Shown here in pieces: positions 25,569 through 33,231 of a stretch of DNA of 64,000 nt (the stretch's first letter is position 1; every line of letters starts with the position of its first letter). Source of the stretch: Blautia wexlerae DSM 19850 (GTDB taxonomy: Bacteria; Bacillota; Clostridia; Lachnospirales; Lachnospiraceae). A model generated the notes under the pieces. The model was not told where the DNA came from and searched no databases. It saw nothing but the letters and a program-made list of their open reading frames with translations. The position numbers and the translations under genes are program-made. The stretch is taken from NCBI RefSeq assembly GCF_025148125.1, contig NZ_CP102267.1, positions 785,001 to 849,000 on the forward strand, written 5' to 3'.

Positions 25569-26732
25569 ATGTACAATTTTACATTATATATGACAACAGA
25601 TTGCAATTTTAAATGCCAGTATTGTTATGAAGACTACCATAACCATTATCAGTTGAATGAAAAAACACTTGTGGACTCTTTGGAGTTTATGATGAATTAT
25701 GGGGATAGAGGGAAAGTCTTGATTGATTTTTTGGGCGGTGAGCCTTTGCTGAAGAAAGATTTAATTTACAAGGCAGTAGCCTATATCAAAGATAATTATC
25801 CGGAAAGGGAAGTAAAGTATTATATTACTACCAACTGTTCCATGATGGATGATCGGTTCATTGCATTTATGAAAGAAAATCATTTTACAGTACGCCTTAG
25901 TTTTGATGGGAATAAGGAAACCCATGATTTGAACAGAGTTGCGAAAGATGGAGTTTCTTGCTATGAAAAAATTTTTGAGAATATCATGAAGGTAAAGGAT
26001 AGTGGATTGAATTTTTCTGTAAGAATGACGGTCACAGAAAATACCATTCCGTATATGTTCGAAAACATCTGTTACCTGCATGAGCATGGCTTGGATAACA
26101 TCTGTATGATTATGGATGTATATTTAAAAATATGTGATGAGCTGAAGGTAGAATTTGAAAAACAGGTGGGACAAATTTTGCAGTACTATTTGGCTGAGGC
26201 AGCAGCGGGCAGAGTTTTTACTATAGATCAATTTGATGGAAAAATGTTTAATATGTTGTGTGATTTTGGGAACTGCTTTGGCATGTGCGATGCCGGAATT
26301 GGAAATTTCAAGATCTTTCCGAATGGTCAGATATATCCATGCGGATTTCTTACAAGTAATGAAAAATATTGTATAGGTAATATCAAGGAAGGCGTTGATA
26401 TAAGAAAGGCAAAATTAATAGCAATGTCGAACTTTGATAAAACCGATCCGAAGTGCAAGGGATGCACAATCCGAGATTTTTGTCATGGTATGAAATGCGG
26501 ATATATGAATTTTATCAATACAGGGAAGATTAATGTACCATCGGATGCAGAGTGTATTTTTGAACATATCTTTTATAAGGCAATGGTGCAGATTCTTGAA
26601 TATTATTTACAGCAGCCGATTGAAATAGTTAGAGAAAAATTAGGAGTGTATATAGACTATATCCAGGAGGAAGATTTAAAATTCAGTGAGTTCGGAGAGA
26701 AGATTGCCAAGAGGTTAAGTGATGAAAGGTAA
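25569..26732 (+). CDS. Radical SAM/SPASM peptide-modifying enzyme 3
   Basis: 387 residues with C12-x3-C16-x2-C19 (DCNFKCQYCYED) and FLGGEPLL. SPASM-type cysteines: CFGMCDAG, YPCGFL, then CKGC...FCHGMKCGY...CIFEH. It is the counterpart of enzyme 1 in the second module (same CYE signature and similar length). First gene of an operon that continues with an exporter, a protease and two more radical SAM enzymes; ribosome site AGGAGG. Confidence 0.92.
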   Translation: MYNFTLYMTTDCNFKCQYCYEDYHNHYQLNEKTLVDSLEFMMNYGDRGKVLIDFLGGEPLLKKDLIYKAVAYIKDNYPEREVKYYITTNCSMMDDRFIAFMKENHFTVRLSFDGNKETHDLNRVAKDGVSCYEKIFENIMKVKDSGLNFSVRMTVTENTIPYMFENICYLHEHGLDNICMIMDVYLKICDELKVEFEKQVGQILQYYLAEAAAGRVFTIDQFDGKMFNMLCDFGNCFGMCDAGIGNFKIFPNGQIYPCGFLTSNEKYCIGNIKEGVDIRKAKLIAMSNFDKTDPKCKGCTIRDFCHGMKCGYMNFINTGKINVPSDAECIFEHIFYKAMVQILEYYLQQPIEIVREKLGVYIDYIQEEDLKFSEFGEKIAKRLSDER

Positions 26733-28383
26733 ACAAAGCCGCCCATATCTTGGATTTTTAAAAGAGTATGCTTTTAAGAAAAAGCTACTACCTTCCTACA
26801 TTTTAACGATAGCGATAATTGTGTTAACAGCGGGGGTTTCTTTGGTGCGTCCAGAGCTGCAGGGAAAAGTGATAGATGATTTGGGGAATCCGCATAGTAC
26901 CAGTTTATCTGCGTTTATGTTCCTTCTAGCTGTGTTCTTAGGAATGTTGCTACTGAACTACCTTATGAATTATGTACAGCGTTATGTTGTGGCTGTCATA
27001 TCGGAAGAGATAGCAGCAGATATGCGACAAAAGGTAGAAGATAAATTATCAACAGTAAGCGTGAATTTTTTTGAGAAGATAAAGCTAAGTGACATTTTGC
27101 TGAAAGTAGATAAAGATGTTTCAGCAGTGAAACAATGTGGAATTACAAGTATTATCACATTGGTTTCCAATATTGTTATCCTGGTGGTTGTTCCTCCATA
27201 TATGTTTTCTATCCATAAGGGAATTGCCGTATCCAATATTATCTTACTTGTCAGTGTTCCTTTTATTAGTAGAATCCTGGGGAAATTGATACAGGAAACC
27301 AGTGGTCAAGTATTGGAAGGATATAACAGCATCACGAATATTCTGACAAACACCTATGATAATTGGTTTATTACAAGACTCTTTCAATGTGGGCAATATG
27401 TGCATGATATGTACTTTGAGAAAAATCAGAAATACAAAAAAGAGACGAATCGCCAGAACTTGTTGTATATATTGAATACATCTACGATACTCGTGATTCA
27501 GTTTATAGGAACAGTCATAATTTGGGTAGTCGGTGCACAAGAAGTATTCAAAGGGAATATGACCATAGGTACCATTATGGCCTTGATGAACTACCAGACA
27601 ATTATTATGAATCCTATTATTGGAATTGCACAGTTTGCTAACGAGTATCATACAGCCGTAGTTTCCTTAAAGGATATCAATGGTCTGCTTCAGTATCCGG
27701 ATCAGAAACAAGGAGACGGAAAGAAAGTAACAACAGTTAACAACATTTCCTTAGAAGAGATGAGCTTTTCTTATCCAGAGTCAAATAAGCAGGTATTTGA
27801 TCGGCTCAATATGAATTTCGAAAAAGGCACTCTTTACGGAGTTCATGGAAAAAGTGGACAAGGTAAAAGCACTCTGTTCAAAATTATAACAGGTGTGTAT
27901 CAACCGACAGAAGGAAAAGTAGTTGTGAACGACACAGATTTGCAGGAATTAGATATTAACAGCTATTGGGAAAATACAGGATATGTTATGCAGCGTACAC
28001 AGTTCTTCAATGATACAGTAAGACGGAATATGGGATTACTACATATTGTTTCAGAGGAAGAAATGGATACAGTGGCAGAGTGCTTGGATTTGTATGATGA
28101 AATCCATACTTTAGAAATGGTATGGGATACCGAGATAAAGATAGATCCATGCAATTTCTCAGAGGGACAAATGCGGCGTTTGGATATTATGAGGAATATT
28201 TTGAAAAATTCACAAATTTTGATTTTTGATGAAGCAACAGCTAACATTGACGGAAAACGTAGAAAAAGTTTTTATCAGTTGTTACATGAATTATCTGTAG
28301 ATAAAATAGTTATTTTTGCAACTCACAATTTAGAGGAGCTAGAAGAAGCAGATGTGATAATTGATTTAAATAAGTTTTCATAA
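26722..28383 (+). CDS. ABC exporter, fused membrane and ATPase domains
   Basis: About 553 residues: a six-helix membrane domain (1-310) and an ATPase domain with Walker A GKSGQGKST (near 376), a signature written FSEGQ instead of LSGGQ, Walker B ILIFDEATANID and the switch ATHN. There is no N-terminal C39 peptidase, so leader removal must be done by another protein; the subtilase in the next gene is the obvious candidate. It probably works as a homodimer that exports the modified peptides. The ATG (26722) overlaps the end of enzyme 3; a GTG one codon earlier is possible. Confidence 0.9.
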   Translation: MKGKQSRPYLGFLKEYAFKKKLLPSYILTIAIIVLTAGVSLVRPELQGKVIDDLGNPHSTSLSAFMFLLAVFLGMLLLNYLMNYVQRYVVAVISEEIAADMRQKVEDKLSTVSVNFFEKIKLSDILLKVDKDVSAVKQCGITSIITLVSNIVILVVVPPYMFSIHKGIAVSNIILLVSVPFISRILGKLIQETSGQVLEGYNSITNILTNTYDNWFITRLFQCGQYVHDMYFEKNQKYKKETNRQNLLYILNTSTILVIQFIGTVIIWVVGAQEVFKGNMTIGTIMALMNYQTIIMNPIIGIAQFANEYHTAVVSLKDINGLLQYPDQKQGDGKKVTTVNNISLEEMSFSYPESNKQVFDRLNMNFEKGTLYGVHGKSGQGKSTLFKIITGVYQPTEGKVVVNDTDLQELDINSYWENTGYVMQRTQFFNDTVRRNMGLLHIVSEEEMDTVAECLDLYDEIHTLEMVWDTEIKIDPCNFSEGQMRRLDIMRNILKNSQILIFDEATANIDGKRRKSFYQLLHELSVDKIVIFATHNLEELEEADVIIDLNKFS

Positions 28384-28402
28384 GTAGAAGGGAGGGAAGC
28401 TA

Positions 28403-29395
28403 ATGAAAATTGGTGTCTTAGATACAGATGGAGATTTTAAACATAGATTTTTTAGAGATAAGAAACTAGATATAAGAAGAAAAAGCATCAATGGAGAATA
28501 TAGAAAATATGGTATTGGATTTACTCATGGAGAAATGGTTTGTTCAATGATTTTAAAAGAAAATCCACAAGCGGAAATTATATTATATCCCATTATTTCG
28601 GAGAATATGAAATGTTCTGTCTTGGAATTGATTAGGGGAATCGAATCACTAATTGAATCCGGTGTTGATATCATTAATTTAAGTGTAGGAGATGAATATA
28701 ATTACCACCCAGAACTAGAAAGTATCTGCAAAGACGCTCAAAGACAAGGGATACTAATAGTAGCAGCACATTCAAACAGGAACGTATATGCAACATATCC
28801 GGCTGATTTATCATTTGTAGTAGGTGTAAAATGCATTGACAAAAACTCACCTGAAAAAATTATGTTGTTCGATGAAAGCCACAATGAGGTTATTTTCTCT
28901 TCAAGCTATTTTTCTTTGTATCATTTGGAAATTCCCAGATTGATACAGGGAAATAGTTTTGCATGTGCTAAAATTTCAGGATTATTGAGTTGTCATAAGG
29001 ACAGTTTTAGAGAAGCGTTAAAGAATTTCGAATATAGTTTTTTGAATCATTATTATCCATGTGAATCTTTAAAACAAAAACAATGCTTATTTTGTACTAA
29101 TCGTCCGAATGATCAGATGGAGCAGAGGTTTATAAATGAAGTAACAAATACGATTGCAAATTTTACAATTGAGGATATGGATTCAGAAATGGTTAGACAA
29201 TTGCACGATTGGGAAATACTTTTTATAGATTGCGATAGTTATCAGGCTGTTTTACCATATAAAGATAAAATACGTGATTTTAAAATTTTGCACCAAGAAA
29301 AAGAAATTGTTTTACGGTATCCATTATTTAGTTTGGAAGAACGTATGAATTTAGATTTACAATACAGAGCTTTGATTCATCAATTTTTTATATGA
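28403..29395 (+). CDS. Subtilisin-like (S8) protease, probable leader peptidase
   Basis: 330 residues without a signal peptide, so it should act inside the cell. The S8 triad is visible: Asp7 (GVLDTDGD), His42 (THGEMV) and Ser185 (GNSFACAKISG), with Asn125 placed as the oxyanion residue (AAHSNRN). The catalytic domain is compact (about 1-200); the C-terminal 130 residues, with CLFC at about 228, match nothing I know and may bind the leader peptide. Its place between exporter and radical SAM enzymes supports a role in precursor cleavage. It could instead be an immunity or regulatory protease. Confidence 0.85.
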   Translation: MKIGVLDTDGDFKHRFFRDKKLDIRRKSINGEYRKYGIGFTHGEMVCSMILKENPQAEIILYPIISENMKCSVLELIRGIESLIESGVDIINLSVGDEYNYHPELESICKDAQRQGILIVAAHSNRNVYATYPADLSFVVGVKCIDKNSPEKIMLFDESHNEVIFSSSYFSLYHLEIPRLIQGNSFACAKISGLLSCHKDSFREALKNFEYSFLNHYYPCESLKQKQCLFCTNRPNDQMEQRFINEVTNTIANFTIEDMDSEMVRQLHDWEILFIDCDSYQAVLPYKDKIRDFKILHQEKEIVLRYPLFSLEERMNLDLQYRALIHQFFI

Positions 29396-29406
29396 GGAGG
29401 AATAAA

Positions 29407-30510
29407 ATGTACACACTATCATTGGAAATAATAAATAAATGTAATTTGAATTGCACATATTGCTATCTTGGCGAAAAGAAAAATACCTATATGAGTGTAG
29501 AAAGTGCTAAGAAGGCAGTTGATATAGCAGTTCATGAGGCACAAAAGCAATATGATAAAACGCTGATAGTTTATTTTATTGGGGGAGAGCCTTTGATGGC
29601 TTTTGAAACAATGAAAAGTATAGTTGATTATGCAAATGGAATTGGTGAAAAGAATGGTCTGAAAGTAAAATTTAGTACAACGATAAATGGAACGTTGATA
29701 ACAAGAGAAAATGTAGAACTTTTTATTAAAAATGATTTTGAAATAAAGGTAAGTATAGATGGACCTCAATTTGTACACGACTTAAATAGGCATGATTACG
29801 TAGGGAATGGAAGTTATAACAGAATTATGGAAAGACTACCTTATTTAAGAGAGTATGAGGAAAAAACAGGAAAGACAGTTGCGTATGCCCATGTAGTAAC
29901 AAAGAATAATTATCAGTTTTTTGAACAGAGCTTTCGGTTTTTATTAGATTTGAAGGCTGATAAGATTGAATCAGGTATAGATTATTATTGTCAGTGGGAG
30001 CCATCAGAAATATTAGAATTGAAGGAACAAATAAGGCGCACTTTCAATTTGTTTAAGGAAGAAGTTAAAAAGAGGGGAAAAAGCTTCTATTGGAATTTGT
30101 TTGAGCAACACCTGCAAGCATTTTTAGTGCCTTGTGACTTTTATGCCTGTAAAGCTGGTTTAAATAATGTTTATGTAGCAACGGATGGTAATATTTACAC
30201 ATGTATAGAGTTACCAGAATTTAAGATAGGGAATGTAAATGAAGGACTTAATGTACTAAGAATAAGAGAAATAGTTAATAGGGAAGATAAGGCATATCAA
30301 TTATGTAAACAATGTGATTTTATGAGCCATTGTAAGACACGAGGTTGTCAAGCATCCAATATAGAGATAAATGGAAATGTTTATCAGCCAGTGGAAATTA
30401 ATTGTCAAGTAACAAAAGTAATGTATGAACTTATTGAAAATAATATTTCCAAGAATCAATTGGATAAAATGGGAGAAGAACTGAAAGGGAAAAGAATTTA
30501 TGAAAAATAG
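29407..30510 (+). CDS. Radical SAM/SPASM peptide-modifying enzyme 4
   Basis: 367 residues from ATG 29407, six bases after GAGGAGG; an ATG at 29392 overlaps the protease stop but would add five residues not seen in its relatives, which begin MYS.. or MYN... Cluster motif C12-x3-C16-x2-C19 (KCNLNCTYCYLGEKK), FIGGEPLM, and SPASM cysteines (CDFYACKAG, YTCIE, CKQCDFMSHCKTRGC). It is the counterpart of enzyme 2. Its 3' end overlaps enzyme 5 by 11 bases. Confidence 0.92.
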   Translation: MYTLSLEIINKCNLNCTYCYLGEKKNTYMSVESAKKAVDIAVHEAQKQYDKTLIVYFIGGEPLMAFETMKSIVDYANGIGEKNGLKVKFSTTINGTLITRENVELFIKNDFEIKVSIDGPQFVHDLNRHDYVGNGSYNRIMERLPYLREYEEKTGKTVAYAHVVTKNNYQFFEQSFRFLLDLKADKIESGIDYYCQWEPSEILELKEQIRRTFNLFKEEVKKRGKSFYWNLFEQHLQAFLVPCDFYACKAGLNNVYVATDGNIYTCIELPEFKIGNVNEGLNVLRIREIVNREDKAYQLCKQCDFMSHCKTRGCQASNIEINGNVYQPVEINCQVTKVMYELIENNISKNQLDKMGEELKGKRIYEK

Positions 30511-31759
30511 TCAATTACCAGATTTTACAATTATAAGATGTGATGATAAAGCGGCATTAGTTGATCCTGAATCTAAAGTATGTTTAATAGTAAGTAAAAG
30601 GATTGCAGATACTTTAAATTTGAAAGAGACAAATGATAAAATTTATCCTATATGGAGTAAGCAAGCAGAGTTTCAGAGAAAAATTGATGCGAAGCGTGAA
30701 AAAATAAATACGTTATATCTGATGGTGACACGTCAGTGCAATATGAATTGTGATTTTTGTGCTATTAATGCTAATCAAAATATGAAGATAAACAAAGAAT
30801 TCACACTCGAAAGTGTTAATGAACGTATTATTCCATTTTTAAGCTATATTTCACCACATAAAGTGGTTATTACAGGTGGAGAACCGTTTGTTAAAAAGGA
30901 TATTGTTGATATAGTAGGCAATATACGAAAGAAAGTAAAATGCCCTATTATTCTGCAAAGTAATGGTTTGGCAGTTGATGAAACGAAATTGGAATTTTTA
31001 AGTTCTCAAATAAATGAAATAAATTTTAGTACAAAGCATATGTTTGAATCGCCTAATAGAATAATAAAACTAAGAAAAAATATTGAATATTGTATAAAAA
31101 CAGGAATTAAGGTGGTTCTAAGTTTCATTTATGATAGACAAAATAAGGAGGATTTGTTTAGATTGCTTGATATAGCAGCAGAGTATGATGTTGAGGTTCT
31201 TTTGAACTTTGTAGCTCCAGTCGGAAGAGGGAAAAATAGAGAAGATATTCTTACGGAATCTGATAAATTGGAGATGAATTTAGAAATATTAGAATACATT
31301 TACGCACATGGATATGAGGAAAAGAAGTTATTTAATATGACCGAGTCAATATTGCAGGTTAAAAAATCTTGTGGTGGATATGGCAAGGTTATGGCGATTT
31401 TTCCAGAAGGTAATATTTATATGTGCCAGTGTTTGGAAAATGAAAATTTTAGAATAGGTAACATACAGGTAGATACATCAGAAACAATTGGACAGACACT
31501 TCTTGAGATGTTGGAAAAAGACGAAATAAAAACAGCATTTTGTGTTGATAATAAGACCGTGTGCCAAAAGTGCGAATATAGATATTTATGTGCTGGAAAG
31601 TGTCCTGTTTCTAGTAAAGTAAATGATAATAATTGCTATTTACTTAAACGCTTAATTGATTATCAGCTTTTTTATAAAAGGGAGTCAGATAGCAAAAAGG
31701 AAAAATTAAATGAGTACATAAAATTTTTAAAAAGTCTCAAGGCGGATATCAAAGATTAA
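30500..31759 (+). CDS. Radical SAM/SPASM enzyme 5 with N-terminal extension
   Basis: 419 residues. Unlike the other four, about 70 residues precede the cluster motif, which is C80-x3-C84-x2-C87 (QCNMNCDFCAI), then ITGGEPFV. The C-terminal SPASM region has CGGYG, YMCQCLE and CQKCEYRYLCAGKCPV. The N-terminal part (MKNSQLPDFTIIRCDDKAAL...) could be a small leader-recognition domain; this is a guess. It has no counterpart in the precursor A block, so it may act on peptides B and C only, or finish all three. Confidence 0.9.
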   Translation: MKNSQLPDFTIIRCDDKAALVDPESKVCLIVSKRIADTLNLKETNDKIYPIWSKQAEFQRKIDAKREKINTLYLMVTRQCNMNCDFCAINANQNMKINKEFTLESVNERIIPFLSYISPHKVVITGGEPFVKKDIVDIVGNIRKKVKCPIILQSNGLAVDETKLEFLSSQINEINFSTKHMFESPNRIIKLRKNIEYCIKTGIKVVLSFIYDRQNKEDLFRLLDIAAEYDVEVLLNFVAPVGRGKNREDILTESDKLEMNLEILEYIYAHGYEEKKLFNMTESILQVKKSCGGYGKVMAIFPEGNIYMCQCLENENFRIGNIQVDTSETIGQTLLEMLEKDEIKTAFCVDNKTVCQKCEYRYLCAGKCPVSSKVNDNNCYLLKRLIDYQLFYKRESDSKKEKLNEYIKFLKSLKADIKD

Positions 31760-31909
31760 TTGTGTATACTTTTATACCTAAGATTATTAAGTACATATAG
31801 AAAAGAAAAAGGGCAATTTATACATTATTTATCACAAAATATCAGGAAAATAGTATTATTTACTTGTACCAAATAAATACATCTTTTTAGTAGAAAGGAG
31901 TTGTTTATC
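31760..31909 (+). other. Spacer before precursor B
   Basis: 150 AT-rich bases without a gene. I looked for the island's 21-bp repeat promoter here and found only poor matches, so precursor B may be read from the operon upstream or from another promoter type. Confidence 0.4.
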
Positions 31910-32047
31910 ATGAATGAAGAATTAAGAAGAGAGGAAGAATTAAAAGAGGAAGAGGTTAACGTATATGCTGGCTGCGGATATATTCGTTATGTATGCCTGA
32001 CAGACTGTCTTCCAAACGGAAGTGCCTTTATTAATCCATTTGAGTAA
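31910..32047 (+). CDS. Peptide precursor B of the radical-SAM RiPP system
   Basis: 45 residues with AAAGGAG upstream. A Glu-rich leader (MNEELRREEELKEEEVNVYA) is followed by Cys22, Cys29 and Cys33 in the C-x6-C-L-T-D-C pattern and the tail LPNGSAFINPFE. It shares EEVN-x-Y and IRY with precursor C. Its position at the end of the radical SAM/export operon points to modification by enzymes 3-5. Confidence 0.85.
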   Translation: MNEELRREEELKEEEVNVYAGCGYIRYVCLTDCLPNGSAFINPFE

Positions 32048-32071
32048 AGGCTAACACAAGAACAAGCGAAG

Positions 32072-32127
32072 GGTTGCTAAGAGGGAATATATGGATTTGA
32101 AACGACAATATGTTTTTCTTAGCAACC
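32072..32127 (+). other. Long-range hairpin after precursor B
   Basis: GGTTGCTAAGA pairs perfectly with TCTTAGCAACC across about 34 bases. There is no T-run, so it may protect the precursor RNA from 3' decay. It also surrounds the start of a possible short ORF. Confidence 0.5.
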
Positions 32128-32204
32128 TACACAAGTTAGAAAGTATTGATACATTAGTATTATCAAGTAATAAAAAATCGTCTTTAAGAACAGGTAAAGT
32201 GTGA
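32091..32204 (+). CDS. Possible 37-residue peptide after precursor B
   Basis: ATG at 32091 after GAGGG opens 37 codons starting MDLKRQYVFLSNLHKLESID, basic and without Cys. It overlaps both the long-range hairpin and the left arm of the following terminator, which makes a coding role doubtful. I record it because of the ribosome-site-like sequence and its location in the cluster. Confidence 0.2.
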   Translation: MDLKRQYVFLSNLHKLESIDTLVLSSNKKSSLRTGKV

Positions 32205-32224
32205 TCTTATGAGACGATTTTTTA
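32172..32224. terminator. Bidirectional terminator between precursors B and C
   Basis: AAAAAATCGTCTTTAAG pairs with CTTATGAGACGATTTTTT. A/T-runs on both sides let it end both the plus-strand precursor B transcript and the minus-strand precursor C transcript. Confidence 0.85.
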
Positions 32225-32228
32225 TTGC

Positions 32229-32351
32229 TTATTCAAGAGTCGAGAGCCATGCACTGCCATCAATACAATCCGTTAAGCAATCATAGCGAATTTCGTTGCA
32301 GGATGATGTGTAGATATTTACTTCTTCAATCAGTAATTCATCTTCTTTCAT
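32229..32351 (-). CDS. Peptide precursor C of the radical-SAM RiPP system (minus strand)
   Basis: 40 residues, very short and on the opposite strand, so easily missed. GGAGGTG precedes the ATG. Leader MKEDELLIEEVNIYTSS, then Cys18, Cys25 and Cys29 as C-x6-C-L-T-D-C, and the tail IDGSAWLSTLE. The cysteine spacing equals that of A and B, and the tail keeps G-S-A-aromatic. It has its own promoter of the island type and ends at a terminator shared with precursor B. Confidence 0.85.
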   Translation of the reverse strand: MKEDELLIEEVNIYTSSCNEIRYDCLTDCIDGSAWLSTLE

Positions 32352-32379
32352 TATATTCACCTCCTTTATTTATGTTTCT

Positions 32380-32443
32380 ATTTTAAAATAATATAATAAA
32401 AGAGGTAAGAAATTTTGCTTAATTTAACCTTTTTTTTGACTAA
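32380..32443 (-). promoter_or_regulatory. LytTR-type promoter of precursor C
   Basis: On the minus strand, half-sites TTAGTCAA (32443-32436) and TTAAGCAA (32422-32415) are 21 bp apart; 29 bp later lies the -10 TAAAAT (32385-32380). The predicted leader is about 22 bases. Confidence 0.65.
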
Positions 32444-32551
32444 AAAGATATCTACTAGGAAGTAATTATCAAATGATTTTTATAATAATATTCTGTCAAG
32501 ATTTGTTTTTTATAATATAGAAAATAGCATTAAATAAGAGGAGGATTTACA

Positions 32552-33217
32552 ATGTATATTTTAGAGGTTAAAAATTTAAAAAAATATTATGGAGAGGAAC
32601 CTAATATAGTAAGAGCAATTAATGGAATTAATTTAAAGGTGGAGCAAGGAGAATTTATAACAATTGTTGGAACATCGGGTTCAGGAAAATCAACGCTGCT
32701 ACATATGATAGGGGGACTTGATGTACCTACATCAGGCGAAATATATATCAGTGGAAAAATGTTAAGTAGAATGAATGATAATGAAATAACAATATTTCGT
32801 CGTAGAAATATTGGATTTATATTTCAAAATTATAATTTACTACCATCTTTAAGTGTTTACGAAAATATAGTGTTACCTGTGGAATTAGATGGCGGAGAGG
32901 TTGATCATATTTTTTTAGATGAAATAATAGAAATGTTACAATTAAAAGATAAAATTGATTCTATGCCAAATAAATTGTCAGGAGGACAGCAACAAAGAGT
33001 TGCAATCGCTAGAGCATTGATAGCAAAACCTGCAATTGTATTGGCTGATGAACCGACAGGAAATTTAGACAGCAAATCAAGCGCAGATGTGCTTGGTTTA
33101 TTAAAACGAACTGGAGAAAAATTCAATCAGACTATTGTTATGATTACACATAATAATGAGATTGCACAGTTAGCTGATAGGATTATTAGAATTGAAGATG
33201 GAAGAATTGTGGAATGA
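32552..33217 (+). CDS. ABC transporter ATPase, BceA/LolD type
   Basis: 221 residues. Walker A GTSGSGKST, Q-loop FIFQNYNLLP, signature LSGGQQQRVA, Walker B VLADEPTGNLD and switch His (ITHNNE) are all present. This subfamily pairs with large FtsX-type permeases and often removes peptide antibiotics from the membrane. It overlaps or abuts the permease gene. TATAAT near 32513 and AGGAGG upstream give it its own start; no island-type repeat is seen in front. Confidence 0.92.
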   Translation: MYILEVKNLKKYYGEEPNIVRAINGINLKVEQGEFITIVGTSGSGKSTLLHMIGGLDVPTSGEIYISGKMLSRMNDNEITIFRRRNIGFIFQNYNLLPSLSVYENIVLPVELDGGEVDHIFLDEIIEMLQLKDKIDSMPNKLSGGQQQRVAIARALIAKPAIVLADEPTGNLDSKSSADVLGLLKRTGEKFNQTIVMITHNNEIAQLADRIIRIEDGRIVE

Positions 33218-33231
33218 TAAGGAGCAAACTT

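Noticed and set aside
26722..28383. C39 peptidase-containing exporter
   Set aside because: The protein starts directly with the membrane domain; no N-terminal Cys-His peptidase domain is present.
31760..31909. LytTR-type promoter directly in front of precursor B
   Set aside because: Only 4-5 of 8 positions match in any pair 21 bp apart, so I do not call it.
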